Shown one piece after another: positions 9,345 through 17,624 of a DNA stretch of 64,000 nt (position 1 is its first letter; every line of letters starts with the position of its first letter). Both the position numbers and the translations under genes were made by a program. The DNA comes from Vibrio syngnathi (lineage in GTDB: Bacteria; Pseudomonadota; Gammaproteobacteria; Enterobacterales; Vibrionaceae): NCBI RefSeq assembly GCF_002119525.1, contig NZ_CP017916.1, positions 434,001 to 498,000 of the forward strand, given 5' to 3'. Under the pieces are notes generated by a model that saw only the letters and a program-made list of their open reading frames with translations, was not told the DNA's origin and searched no databases.

Positions 9345-10184
9345 TTAGTTTACCTCTTCCGTCACTGATTCTGTTTTAGGTTCAACTTTTAATGAGTGGC
9401 CGCGCTTTTGACCTTCAAGTACTTTGCCATCTTTTAGTTGGTACTTATTGGTGTAACCACGAGGCGTCACAATCCAGTCACCGAAACGGTAGCTGTTGCT
9501 GTTACCGATAACCACTGCGGCGTTCATGCCAAACTCTACTTTGGTGAATTCTGCCAGAGTAGTCAGTGTGACTTTTTGGTCATCACGATATGCTGCATTC
9601 ACAATGGCAACCGGAGTATTTGGGTCACGATGTTCCAAAAGGATCTCACGTGCGGTTTCAATATGCTGAGTGCGCTTTTTAGAGCGAGGGTTGTAGAAGG
9701 TAATCGCAAAGTCAGCCATAGCCGCCGCTTCAATACGTTTGGTAATCACTTCCCATGGCGTCAGTAGATCCGACAGTGAGATAGTACAGCTGTCATGGCC
9801 TAATGGAGCTCCCACTAACGAAGCGCAAGCATTGGCAGCCGTGATACCCGGAATAATATCCAGTTCCACCTGTGCGTTTAATTCTGCATTTTGCTCTAAT
9901 AACTCAAGCACCAAAGGCGCCATCGCGTACATGCCAGAATCGCCAGAACATACTAGAACGACCTCTCGGCCCTTCGCTGCTTCTTCTACTGCGGCTTGAG
10001 CACGATCCCACTCCCGAGTCATGCCGCTTTGAATGACTTCTTGCGTGTCGATAAGCGTTCTAATGGATTCAACGTACGGCTTGTAGCCTGCAACAACGTC
10101 TGCATTTTTAACGGCTTGTTGTGCCGCAGGTGTGACTAGGTCAATTGCGCCAGGCCCTAAGCCTACCAGTGTTAATTTTGCCAT
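9345..10184 (-). CDS. cbiH: Cobalt-precorrin-3 C17-methyltransferase
   Basis: A tetrapyrrole methylase of 279 residues that performs ring contraction and C17 methylation. Seen: KLTLVGLGPGAIDLVTPAA at the N-terminus, VAGYKPYVESI, the SAM loop VLVCSGDSGMYAMAPL, and IPGITAANACASLVGAPLGHDSC, which is characteristic of CbiH/CobJ. It has no C-terminal iron-sulfur extension of the CobZ or CobG type. It lies tightly between cbiK and cbiF. Confidence 0.93.
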   Translation of the reverse strand: MAKLTLVGLGPGAIDLVTPAAQQAVKNADVVAGYKPYVESIRTLIDTQEVIQSGMTREWDRAQAAVEEAAKGREVVLVCSGDSGMYAMAPLVLELLEQNAELNAQVELDIIPGITAANACASLVGAPLGHDSCTISLSDLLTPWEVITKRIEAAAMADFAITFYNPRSKKRTQHIETAREILLEHRDPNTPVAIVNAAYRDDQKVTLTTLAEFTKVEFGMNAAVVIGNSNSYRFGDWIVTPRGYTNKYQLKDGKVLEGQKRGHSLKVEPKTESVTEEVN

Positions 10185-10186
10185 GA

Positions 10187-11029
10187 TTATTTCTCTTCCT
10201 CTGGTGCGCCTAAACGAATTAAACCTTCTTTAATTTGCTTATCGATAATCTGTAGAAGCTCTGGCATATCGAGCATGCAGAACTTGTCACCTTGAATTGG
10301 CTCTGCCACTTGAACGTCAGCGTCTTCCGCTAGCATCTCTTTAATTTCTTTAAGATCGTTGATGAAGTGATTTCCCGATACCAACAGCAGTGGTACAAGG
10401 TTTAATAGAGGCTTACCTTCGCCTGTATGTTGCTCTTTGATACGGCGAATCATTTCATCTTTCACTAACTTAAATGGCCATGCGCCTTCGAGGGAGCAAG
10501 TGAAGTTACGTTGCGATAATTTGCTTAATAGATCATCACAGTAATGAATCGACTGGTGGCCCGGGTTATCTAACATAGGCGCACCGTGGTGAACGAACAC
10601 GTTGAAATGATCTTGTGGAGCAAAACGATCATGGAGGGCTGAAAGCAAGTTGGTAGTCAGTTGACTGTGATGCATGATCGCTGGCGTTTGTTCTATGCGT
10701 GCAAATGAGAACTGCTTGAAGCCATCGACAATAGATGTCATGTAGCGATGTTCATCGGTAGGGAACAAGTACACTGAAACAATCAAAATACGCTCGTAAC
10801 CTTGTGTGTCTAGATCGGCGAGTACTTGAGGTAGGCTGAAACATGGCGTTTCTTTACGAGCCAATTTCTTGATCACCATTTTGGAGCTGGTGGCAATGCG
10901 CACTGGTACATCTGGGTAAGTTTTACGTATGCGTTCTGCGAGAGTTTCGTAACGTTGTTGCTCTACGACGCTACCAAAGCAGCTCAGTACGATGGCTGTG
11001 CCTTGGTTATAATGACGAAGTCGTTTCAT
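10187..11029 (-). CDS. cbiK: Sirohydrochlorin cobaltochelatase, CbiK type
   Basis: CbiK inserts Co2+ into sirohydrochlorin, the committing step of the anaerobic B12 route. Seen in 280 residues: the N-terminal IVLSCFGSVVEQQRYE block (replacing the more usual VSFGTSY), ATSSKMVIKKL, a central HHGAPML with histidines, and LLLVSGNHFINDL matching the chelatase metal-site block (LMLVAGDHAINDM in Salmonella CbiK, recalled from memory). These support the two-domain class-II chelatase fold. ATG 11029 is chosen because AAGGA precedes it; a TTG seven codons upstream is possible. Confidence 0.87.
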   Translation of the reverse strand: MKRLRHYNQGTAIVLSCFGSVVEQQRYETLAERIRKTYPDVPVRIATSSKMVIKKLARKETPCFSLPQVLADLDTQGYERILIVSVYLFPTDEHRYMTSIVDGFKQFSFARIEQTPAIMHHSQLTTNLLSALHDRFAPQDHFNVFVHHGAPMLDNPGHQSIHYCDDLLSKLSQRNFTCSLEGAWPFKLVKDEMIRRIKEQHTGEGKPLLNLVPLLLVSGNHFINDLKEIKEMLAEDADVQVAEPIQGDKFCMLDMPELLQIIDKQIKEGLIRLGAPEEEK

Positions 11030-11156
11030 AATTGTCGCTGTCCTTATCAAATCTATATCACAAGATAAACGGGTTATCTCATGTTGGTAATGAGGTTAAA
11101 CTGAGCTTTGAAATGTCATATTCATAGCTTGCTAAGTATTTGGCCTACTATGCATC

Positions 11157-11275
11157 TAAAGCTAAGTGGTTCCTAAAGCTAAGTGGTTCCTAAAGCTCAG
11201 TGGCTCCTAAAGCTAAGTAGTTCTTAAAGCTAAGTGGTTCTTAAAACTAAGTAGTTCCTAAAGCTCTGTGGTGCC
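11157..11275. repeat. 17-bp tandem repeat, seven copies, over the cbiG stop codon
   Basis: Seven head-to-tail copies of the consensus TAAAGCTAAGTGGTTCC lie between cbiK and cbiG. The first two copies are identical and the rest differ by one to four bases. The cbiG stop codon straddles the junction between copies six and seven, so copy seven encodes the last codons of CbiG. The unit is not a multiple of three. Confidence 0.95.
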
Positions 11276-12862
11276 GTCTGCATTTTCAATTGGCGCAATG
11301 AACTTAGGGTCAAGACAAGCCTTTAATGGCTTTCTTTCTACAAGGTTTGTGAAAAAATCTTTCCAGTCTTGCTCGGTAAATTCTTCGACACCTCGAACCC
11401 AAAGCCCGTTGTTCACAGGTGTTTCATGCTCAAGTAAACGTTCGTAAATCACCATTGCAGCTCGGTTACGACAGGTGCCCGCACAGTGTGTGCGGCTTAT
11501 CTTGATGCGTTGTTCACCCTCTGCAAAATCGAGCGCTTTAAGCACTTGTCTTAAATCGTGCGCTAGGTTTTTGCTGCCTTCTTTGGCGCAGCGGCCACCT
11601 TCACATAGCAATACGTGATGACGGTGGTATAGCATTGGGCGGTTTAAATCGACATGCTTAGGCTTACACTGAAAACCATCTACCACTTCATTGCCATGCA
11701 GGTTGATTTTGACGCTTTCATCTAACCAGTTTTTCCATTTCTTCTTGGCGAGTGGTTCATCGTATTCGATACGAGTACAAGACAAAGTCATGTTGAAACC
11801 GTCTTGTTTGAATTTCCACTTAGGTACCAATAGTTGATCACGCTTGCCATGCTTTAACGCAGCTGCTTCAGAAACGGATGAGACACCGGTGACTTTTTTC
11901 ACGTATTCGGATGGGTTTTCGATCCCTTCTACGCCGTCGAGTTGCTCGGCTGAATAAGTGTGGAAAGGGATTTGGCTTTCTGCTGAAAGCTCTAAAATAC
12001 CTTTTTCATCTGCTTTTAAAGCGATGCTGGCTAAAGCAGAAACACTGGCTTTGGCTAGGTTATATTCAGCAAGAAAAACATCGATACCTGCTTTCAATAC
12101 ATGCAATGGGGTATTGCGGTCGCAGCCGATTCCAAGCACGAGGGATTTTGGTCGCCAGAGTACGGTTTTGCTTTCAAAGTCAGCGTAACCTTTTGGTTGT
12201 GCTTCATCTGAAATAAGTACTACACCATCCCAATCGTCGGTACTGATCTGAGTAAGATCAGTATTGCTTAACGCTGGGTGGGTAATGATGTGTCTTGGCA
12301 TGGAACGTTTGTTCTGCCACCAGTTTTGCTCACCGGCATGCTGAACCACTAGAATGCGTTTTTCGTTTACAACCGCCGCGCTGGTGGCGGTGATCGCCGG
12401 TTCGCATTGTGGATCAAGCGTCCAACCAAATGGCGATCCCAGCATATCAACCGACAAGCTGCCGGCTGCGTCTGAAGCTGTGGTGATCACAGGCGTTGCA
12501 TTGAGTGCTTGTGAGACTTGTAACGCGATCCCATTTGCACCACCGCGATGACCAGATAACATTGGGATCACGAACTGGCCGTGATCATCAATGCAGATCA
12601 CGCCCGGATCGGTGCGTTTATCTTCTAGTAAGGGGCCGATCATTCGGCTCACAATACCCGCGGCAAAGAAGCAGATATGATGATCATATTGCTTAAATCT
12701 AGGCGGTAGAAAGCCAGACAATGGCAACGTAAGTTCATCGGCTTCTGGGTATTCTTCTTGTCCAACAGGCGCGATAAAGACATCAGCAAACGGAAACGTT
12801 TTAGCTAAGCGTTTGGCTTGCCTTGCTCCGTGTAGCGTGATGGCATAAATAGCGATTTTCAT
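11258..12862 (-). CDS. cbiG: Cobalt-precorrin-5A hydrolase CbiG with a C-terminal [2Fe-2S] thioredoxin-like ferredoxin domain
   Basis: CbiG opens the delta-lactone of cobalt-precorrin-5A and releases acetaldehyde. Seen in 534 residues: a CbiG N-terminal domain (FAAGIVSRMIGPLLEDKRTDP, VIPMLSGHRGGANGIA), a central linker, and a CbiG C-terminal domain (LVLGIGCDRNTP, VSALASIALKADE, SVSEAAALKHG). After about residue 365 comes an extra region that ordinary CbiG lacks. It has Cys420, Cys425, Cys460 and Cys464 (LLCEGGRCAKEG and RTHCAGTCRNRA), the ligand spacing of thioredoxin-like [2Fe-2S] ferredoxins. ATG overlaps the cbiL stop by one base. A repeat array covers the stop codon. Confidence 0.92.
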   Translation of the reverse strand: MKIAIYAITLHGARQAKRLAKTFPFADVFIAPVGQEEYPEADELTLPLSGFLPPRFKQYDHHICFFAAGIVSRMIGPLLEDKRTDPGVICIDDHGQFVIPMLSGHRGGANGIALQVSQALNATPVITTASDAAGSLSVDMLGSPFGWTLDPQCEPAITATSAAVVNEKRILVVQHAGEQNWWQNKRSMPRHIITHPALSNTDLTQISTDDWDGVVLISDEAQPKGYADFESKTVLWRPKSLVLGIGCDRNTPLHVLKAGIDVFLAEYNLAKASVSALASIALKADEKGILELSAESQIPFHTYSAEQLDGVEGIENPSEYVKKVTGVSSVSEAAALKHGKRDQLLVPKWKFKQDGFNMTLSCTRIEYDEPLAKKKWKNWLDESVKINLHGNEVVDGFQCKPKHVDLNRPMLYHRHHVLLCEGGRCAKEGSKNLAHDLRQVLKALDFAEGEQRIKISRTHCAGTCRNRAAMVIYERLLEHETPVNNGLWVRGVEEFTEQDWKDFFTNLVERKPLKACLDPKFIAPIENADGTTEL

Positions 12863-13692
12863 TACGCTTTACCGCTACTAGTTTTATCGATGTCAGCTTT
12901 ATCACTATCAGCTTTATCACCATCAAGAACGGCACACTTCTTTGATTCATTGGTACCACGGAGTACGCCACGACGAGCACGGACGGAAAGTTGAACCATA
13001 GAGAAGTAACGGTTTTCGTTTGGTACATCACGCAGATCAGAGTACAGCTCTTGCTTCTCTGTGGTGGCATGAGAAACGTAGGTTGCACAATCCAACATGT
13101 TCATCGACTCTAATTGAGTGATCAGCTTAGGGATAACGCGACCTGCTTTGATCAGCATGATGGTGTCAAAATCTTCCACTAATTTTTCTAAGCACTCAAT
13201 GCCCCATGTTGCTGGAACAACGCAAAAACGCTCTTGGCCGTCAGCAAGTGGGATCTTGGTTTGAGAAGGAATCGCAGTCACCGAAGTTATGCCAGGAATG
13301 ATCACAGGATCAAGCTCAGGAAGAAGCTCTGTCAGTTCTTCTTGGATGTATGCCCATGTGCTGTAAACCGATGGATCACCTTCGGTTGCAAATGCCACGT
13401 CTTTGCCTTGCTTTAATAGATCCACAATGGTGATTGTAGCTTTACGCCATGCTGGTACATTAATGTTTGGGTCGCGCGTCATAGGGAAGTGCAAAAAAAG
13501 GTATTCGCCTTTCATTGTCTCAGGGCTAATAGAACCCGCTGCAATTTGTTGAGCAAAAGAGTGATTACTGCCTGCGTCTTTTTCTGGAAACGCAACAACG
13601 TCAACGGTACTGAGTAGTCGGTGAGCTTTCAGTGTCAATAATTCTGGGTCTCCAGTGCCGACACCTACTGCGTACATAGTTCCTAATTTCAT
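12862..13692 (-). CDS. cbiL: Cobalt-precorrin-2 C20-methyltransferase
   Basis: A tetrapyrrole methylase of 276 residues, the first methylase acting after cobalt insertion. Seen: MYAVGVGTGDPELLTLKAHR, the SAM loop VAFATEGDPSVYSTWAY and IPGITSVTAIPSQTKIPLADG, typical of CbiL/CobI. The last 25 residues are a low-complexity charged tail (repeats of DKAD/DKTSS) encoded by repeated codons such as GCTTTATCA on the plus strand. The tail is probably flexible and evolutionarily labile. It overlaps the cbiG start by one base. Confidence 0.92.
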   Translation of the reverse strand: MKLGTMYAVGVGTGDPELLTLKAHRLLSTVDVVAFPEKDAGSNHSFAQQIAAGSISPETMKGEYLFLHFPMTRDPNINVPAWRKATITIVDLLKQGKDVAFATEGDPSVYSTWAYIQEELTELLPELDPVIIPGITSVTAIPSQTKIPLADGQERFCVVPATWGIECLEKLVEDFDTIMLIKAGRVIPKLITQLESMNMLDCATYVSHATTEKQELYSDLRDVPNENRYFSMVQLSVRARRGVLRGTNESKKCAVLDGDKADSDKADIDKTSSGKA

Positions 13693-13758
13693 CTGTGCTT
13701 TCTCTAATTATGTTTTTATTTAATATGTTGAGTGGCGCTTAATTAAAAAATTAAGCGC

Positions 13759-15057
13759 CTATTTCTGAATAAACGGCTTGGTAAAAATAAATAAATGAAT
13801 CGGATTTTCTGATTGATAACGGGTGTAGTGAGCGAGTGGTACGCCCGTTGATATCGAGATTAGTTGGACTTGTGTTGGCGCTTTGCTGTCTTTACTCCAT
13901 TGATGAAGTTCACACACTGAATCGACTGTGACGGCTGAACCTATCACTACGCCACCGGGTTTTAATGCTGACCAACAGAAATCCAAAATGGTGTGCATAT
14001 TGCCGCGACTTCCGCCAATAAAAATACTGTCAGGCTGAGGTAGCATGTCGAGTTGCATTGGCGCTTTATCTCGAATCAGTTGTACGTTGTCGCTACCGTG
14101 CGCTCTAAAATTCGCTTCGATAGACTCGTAACACTCTTCATTTGATTCAATGGTAAATACTTGCCCTTGGCGACACTGTTTCGCCGCTTCTATCGCAATC
14201 GAACCTGATCCCGTGCCTATGTCCCACACCACAGATTTAGGTTGAATTCGCATGCTCGCTAACGCTAAGTGACGAACGGGTTGTTTGGTGATAAGTCCAC
14301 GTTTTGGCATGCGTTTCATGAAGTCATCATCGCTGGCGTATTGACCTAACTCACCCCATGCGTGTGGTTGCGTTCGGTGCAATACCATCACGTTGAGCGT
14401 AGAGAAGTCGTCGGCATTTTTTAGTGCGAGATCATCGAGTGTCCACTGGCTGATTTTTTCTTGCGTTCCACCTAAGTTCTCACACACCCAAGCCGTCCAA
14501 CCTTGTTGATTAAAGTCGACTAAGTGTTTCGCAATTCGAGCCGGGTTATTTTGAACATCTGTCAGTAAGCAGTAGCTAGTGCCCCATTGCATTTGGCTTG
14601 CAAGACCTTTAATGCCATCGTAATGCTGCTTTCGACCGTGAAGTGAAATGGCTTTGGTTTCTTGCCATGCAATACCCACTCGACTACAAGCGAGCTGCAT
14701 AGAACAAGGCGAGGGGATAAAGCGAATCTCATCATTGGGCAATTTTTTTAATAAGGATTCACCAATGCCAAAGAACAATGGATCGCCAGAAGCCAATACC
14801 ACGACGCCGCCTTCTTCACATTCATCAATGAGCTTAGAAAACCAAGATTGATAGCCTTCTTTCATTGATAAACGCTGACCTTTAAATTGGGGAAACCAAT
14901 CGAGTAGACGGTCATTTCCGGCTATGACACGTGCAGACTCAACCGCATTAACTGCGCGGCTGGTTAAACTTAAGCAGCCATCTTCAGGTACACCAACAAC
15001 CGTAATGGCTGATTGAGAGCATGACTCTAAAGATGAGTGAGTACTTACATTGCTCAT
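13759..15057 (-). CDS. cobL: Fused CbiE-CbiT: cobalt-precorrin-7 C5-methyltransferase and cobalt-precorrin-6B C15-methyltransferase/decarboxylase
   Basis: One 432-residue polypeptide carries both activities, as in CobL. Residues about 15-225 are a CbiE-type tetrapyrrole methylase (VARVIAG-like SARVIAGNDRLL, VVLASGDPLFFGIG, FIPSPCSMQLACSRVGIAW). Residues about 240-425 are a CbiT Rossmann methyltransferase (MTKR-like LITKQPVRHLALASM, VWDIGTGSGSIAIEAA, IFIGGSRGN). It overlaps cbiC by an ATGA. The fused form is common in bacteria using either B12 route. Confidence 0.93.
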   Translation of the reverse strand: MSNVSTHSSLESCSQSAITVVGVPEDGCLSLTSRAVNAVESARVIAGNDRLLDWFPQFKGQRLSMKEGYQSWFSKLIDECEEGGVVVLASGDPLFFGIGESLLKKLPNDEIRFIPSPCSMQLACSRVGIAWQETKAISLHGRKQHYDGIKGLASQMQWGTSYCLLTDVQNNPARIAKHLVDFNQQGWTAWVCENLGGTQEKISQWTLDDLALKNADDFSTLNVMVLHRTQPHAWGELGQYASDDDFMKRMPKRGLITKQPVRHLALASMRIQPKSVVWDIGTGSGSIAIEAAKQCRQGQVFTIESNEECYESIEANFRAHGSDNVQLIRDKAPMQLDMLPQPDSIFIGGSRGNMHTILDFCWSALKPGGVVIGSAVTVDSVCELHQWSKDSKAPTQVQLISISTGVPLAHYTRYQSENPIHLFIFTKPFIQK

Positions 15058-15713
15058 TTTACTGACTCGGCAAGTAGGGCGTGAATGGTTGACACCACAA
15101 GCGGGCTACCGCCTTTACGTCCTAAGCTGGCAATGTAAGGCACTGTGTTTTGTTCGGTTAATGCTTGCTTAGATTCATCCGCTTTTACGAAACCAACGGG
15201 GATGCCAATGATCAGTGCTGGTTTAGCTTCTCCTGCTTCAATCATACGCAGTAGCTCAAGGAGTGCTGTAGGCGCATTGCCCACGCCTATGATAGAACCG
15301 TCGAGTAAGCCGTTATCACGAGCGTAGCGCATGGAGTGAATGGCACGCGTTTCACCTGTCTCTTTCGCGGTAGTAATGACGTCTGGGTGACTAATGAAAC
15401 ACTGGGCTTTATTGCCGTAAGCGTTAAGGCGAGTTTGGTTTAAGCCTGTCACTATCATGCTGACATCAGTAATGATATTGGCACCCGATTTTAATGCAGT
15501 GATTGCCGACTCAATCGCGTCCTCACTGAATTGGTACAGTTTTGCGTATTCAAAGTCACCCGTAGTATGAATGGCACGACGAACCACATTCCATTCGCCT
15601 TGATTGAAGTTGTGACCACCATGAATCGTTTCGATTTCGTCATCAATGATAGAGAAAGAATCACTTTCAATTTGACGGCCTTGTTTGGTCATTTGACGCA
15701 TATCATTAGTCAT
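15054..15713 (-). CDS. cbiC: Cobalt-precorrin-8 methylmutase
   Basis: CbiC moves the C11 methyl group to C12, giving cobyrinate. Seen in about 219 residues: ESDSFSIIDDEI, VVRRAIHTTGDFEYAKL with the catalytic histidine, ITDVSMIVTGLN, GVGNAPTALLELL and IGIPVGFVKADESK, all family blocks. I place the start at 15713, preceded by AAGGAA. An ATG six codons upstream (15731) overlaps the cbiD stop as ATGA and is also plausible. The cbiET start overlaps its stop. Confidence 0.93.
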   Translation of the reverse strand: MTNDMRQMTKQGRQIESDSFSIIDDEIETIHGGHNFNQGEWNVVRRAIHTTGDFEYAKLYQFSEDAIESAITALKSGANIITDVSMIVTGLNQTRLNAYGNKAQCFISHPDVITTAKETGETRAIHSMRYARDNGLLDGSIIGVGNAPTALLELLRMIEAGEAKPALIIGIPVGFVKADESKQALTEQNTVPYIASLGRKGGSPLVVSTIHALLAESVK

Positions 15714-15727
15714 AGTGTTTTCCTTGT

Positions 15728-16924
15728 TCATGCTTCGTCATCAAAGTCTGTGGTTTGAATACCCACATCACTTCCTTTTGAGCAGAGATGTTCTGCTAAC
15801 AGATCGCCATTAAAGTCGATCAATTTGAATTCAATGCTGACGTGATGTTTGACATACACAGCAGCGTGCTCTGCAGCTTGTTTGCAGAGCAAGGTAAGAA
15901 AGTCGTAATTAGGTGTCTCTTGGCCCGATTGGGCTTCTTTCCATGTATCGAGTACGTGGCGGCCTGTATTGGCTTGGCTAACCGCTTCGGAAAATTCACT
16001 TGACGCGCCCGATTGAGTGGCGAGATCGGCAAGCAATGAAAAGTCGATCGATTTACCGGATACGTGAGTCATCATGTGTCCTGCGACCATTTTTCCGAGT
16101 TTGCCTATCATGGCGACCACGGTAACTTTGCTCACTTGGTAGCGTTTCGCAGCGCGAAGTCCGACCCCAACAAAATCTCCAGCTTGGATAAAGCACATCG
16201 AGTCATAAGTGGGTAGCATGGCCATCGCTGACTTTTCGGTTCGAGAGCCTGTCGTGAGAACTAAGTGGTCTTGGCCATTTTGTTTCGCGATTTGTACCGA
16301 TTGGCGGACTGATGCTGAAAATGCAGAAGTGGAGTAGGGCTTTACGGTCCCGCGCGTCCCTAAAATTGAAATGCCACCGATTAAGCCTAAGCGTGGGCCT
16401 ATGGTTTCTTTGGCGCGTTCTTCACCGTCAGGGACACAAATTTCCACTGAGATACCGGCTGATTTCCTCTGACCATCGGTTGATTGATTCCACTCTAAGG
16501 TGATCATGTCGAGAATGTTTTTATGTGGAACGGGATTAATCGCCGCTTGACCAACAGGAAGCTCTAATCCGGGTAGCGTCACACGCGCTACGCCAACCCC
16601 CCCATCGATGTGAAAACCGGGGTCTGAATGCCAGCGGGCAATACTCTGAATATGGGCTTCGTGGGTGCAGTCGGGATCGTCTCCTGCATCTTTAACAATG
16701 CTGGCGGTCACCGCATCGTTGGATGTTTGGATAAACGCGACCTTAAACGTAGCGGGCTCACCATTCGGTAAAGTGATGGAGATATAGTCAGGCTGCTGTC
16801 CGGTTAACAGTGTTTGAACTGCCGCTCTGCTTGCTGCAGCTGCGCACGCACCTGTGGTAAACCCACTGCGGAGATCGGACTTATTTTTGGATCGTTTAAC
16901 TTTTGTGACCACAGTATTCTTCAT
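15728..16924 (-). CDS. cbiD: Cobalt-precorrin-5B C1-methyltransferase
   Basis: CbiD is the C1 methylase unique to the anaerobic pathway and structurally unrelated to the other methylases. Seen in 398 residues: the N-terminal LRSGFTTGACAAAASRAA motif, VKDAGDDPDCTHEAHI, GGVGVARVTLPGLELPVGQ, AINPVPHKNIL and LGLIGGISILGTRGTV. It is the first gene after the cobalamin riboswitch and thus probably the first of the regulated operon. No strong ribosome-binding sequence precedes the ATG, which would suit control of translation by the leader. Confidence 0.95.
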   Translation of the reverse strand: MKNTVVTKVKRSKNKSDLRSGFTTGACAAAASRAAVQTLLTGQQPDYISITLPNGEPATFKVAFIQTSNDAVTASIVKDAGDDPDCTHEAHIQSIARWHSDPGFHIDGGVGVARVTLPGLELPVGQAAINPVPHKNILDMITLEWNQSTDGQRKSAGISVEICVPDGEERAKETIGPRLGLIGGISILGTRGTVKPYSTSAFSASVRQSVQIAKQNGQDHLVLTTGSRTEKSAMAMLPTYDSMCFIQAGDFVGVGLRAAKRYQVSKVTVVAMIGKLGKMVAGHMMTHVSGKSIDFSLLADLATQSGASSEFSEAVSQANTGRHVLDTWKEAQSGQETPNYDFLTLLCKQAAEHAAVYVKHHVSIEFKLIDFNGDLLAEHLCSKGSDVGIQTTDFDDEA

Positions 16925-17004
16925 CTACGTTTGAGGTATTGACGAATACAGAGCGTTCCCTTGTTAGACAAGGTATGGATAGGTGTTGAGTTTTCCCGCT
17001 CGAT

Positions 17005-17165
17005 ATTCATGTATGCCCAGGTATTCTGACTTACGATGTTGAGGTTCTCATTGCGCTTTACTCCTTCCCAAGTCGTGTGACTCAGTGGTTTGTAAAGGGC
17101 TCATCGCTTACAGCTGCGGGTACAGTCCAGGAGTTACACCTGATTCCCTGATGTTGACGTTATAT
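17005..17165 (-). promoter_or_regulatory. Cobalamin (AdoCbl) riboswitch upstream of cbiD
   Basis: On the minus strand the leader carries the conserved B12-element blocks in order: GGGAATCAGGTG, AACTCCTGGACTG, TACCCGCAGCTGTAAGC, then ACCACTGAGTC, TTGGGAAGG and GTCAGAATACCTGGGC. CAGG/CCTG and GGG/CCC pair as in P4 and P3. The element begins directly after the stop codon of the CobC-like gene and ends about 80 bases before the cbiD ATG. A small hairpin, CCTTG-TCTAA-CAAGG, lies between. Boundaries are approximate because the outer helix is not clear. Expected effect: B12 binding lowers expression of the biosynthetic operon. Confidence 0.92.
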
Positions 17166-17624
17166 TTCGATATCTATTCTGAGGATTTCTCCGTTATTAG
17201 GTGTTTCTATGATTTGCTTTGGTGTCCCTAAACTGGCTAATGTTTTTATCCAGTCGCCATGTCCGAGCAGCAAAATAGGGTTCTCATTGTTGTGGTGACG
17301 AGAAATTCGTTGGATCCACTGAATAGCCATTGTTCTTCGTTGCTGTTCTGAATCGAACTCACTGAGCTCCATTTGAGAAATGACGGGCACTTTCAGGTAG
17401 CGTGCGATCGTTTTCGCGCTCGAAATAGCACGGCCTAATTGACTGGTGTAAATAGCATTGAGGGTCAATGACTTTTGAGTCGCGAGATAACGACCGACGT
17501 TATGCATCTGTCGTTTGCCTTCCATTGTCAGAGGGCTATCCAATTGATTCTGCATTTTGCCAATTCGGTTCCATTCGGTTTCGCCATGACGAATCGCAAT
17601 GATGGTGAAGCGTTCAGCTTTCAT
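17160..17624 (-). CDS. Histidine phosphatase family protein, probable CobC-like alpha-ribazole phosphatase
   Basis: A short (154-residue) member of the phosphoglycerate-mutase superfamily. Seen: the phosphohistidine motif AIRHGETEWN, the second-histidine block LLLGHGDWIKTLAS, and SQLGRAISSAKTIARYL with the expected arginine. The region normally reading GxWEG after the acid/base glutamate is degenerate (SEFDSEQQR), and the protein is about 45 residues shorter than CobC. The start overlaps the permease stop by 11 bases, so it is translated with the importer. Context favours dephosphorylation of a B12 intermediate; a different small phosphate ester is possible. Confidence 0.72.
   Translation of the reverse strand: MKAERFTIIAIRHGETEWNRIGKMQNQLDSPLTMEGKRQMHNVGRYLATQKSLTLNAIYTSQLGRAISSAKTIARYLKVPVISQMELSEFDSEQQRRTMAIQWIQRISRHHNNENPILLLGHGDWIKTLASLGTPKQIIETPNNGEILRIDIEI

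Noticed and set aside
16957..16973. Hairpin CCTTG-TCTAA-CAAGG before cbiD considered as an intrinsic terminator
   Set aside because: It has only a five-base stem and no following T-run; it may be part of the riboswitch expression platform, but the mechanism is not clear.
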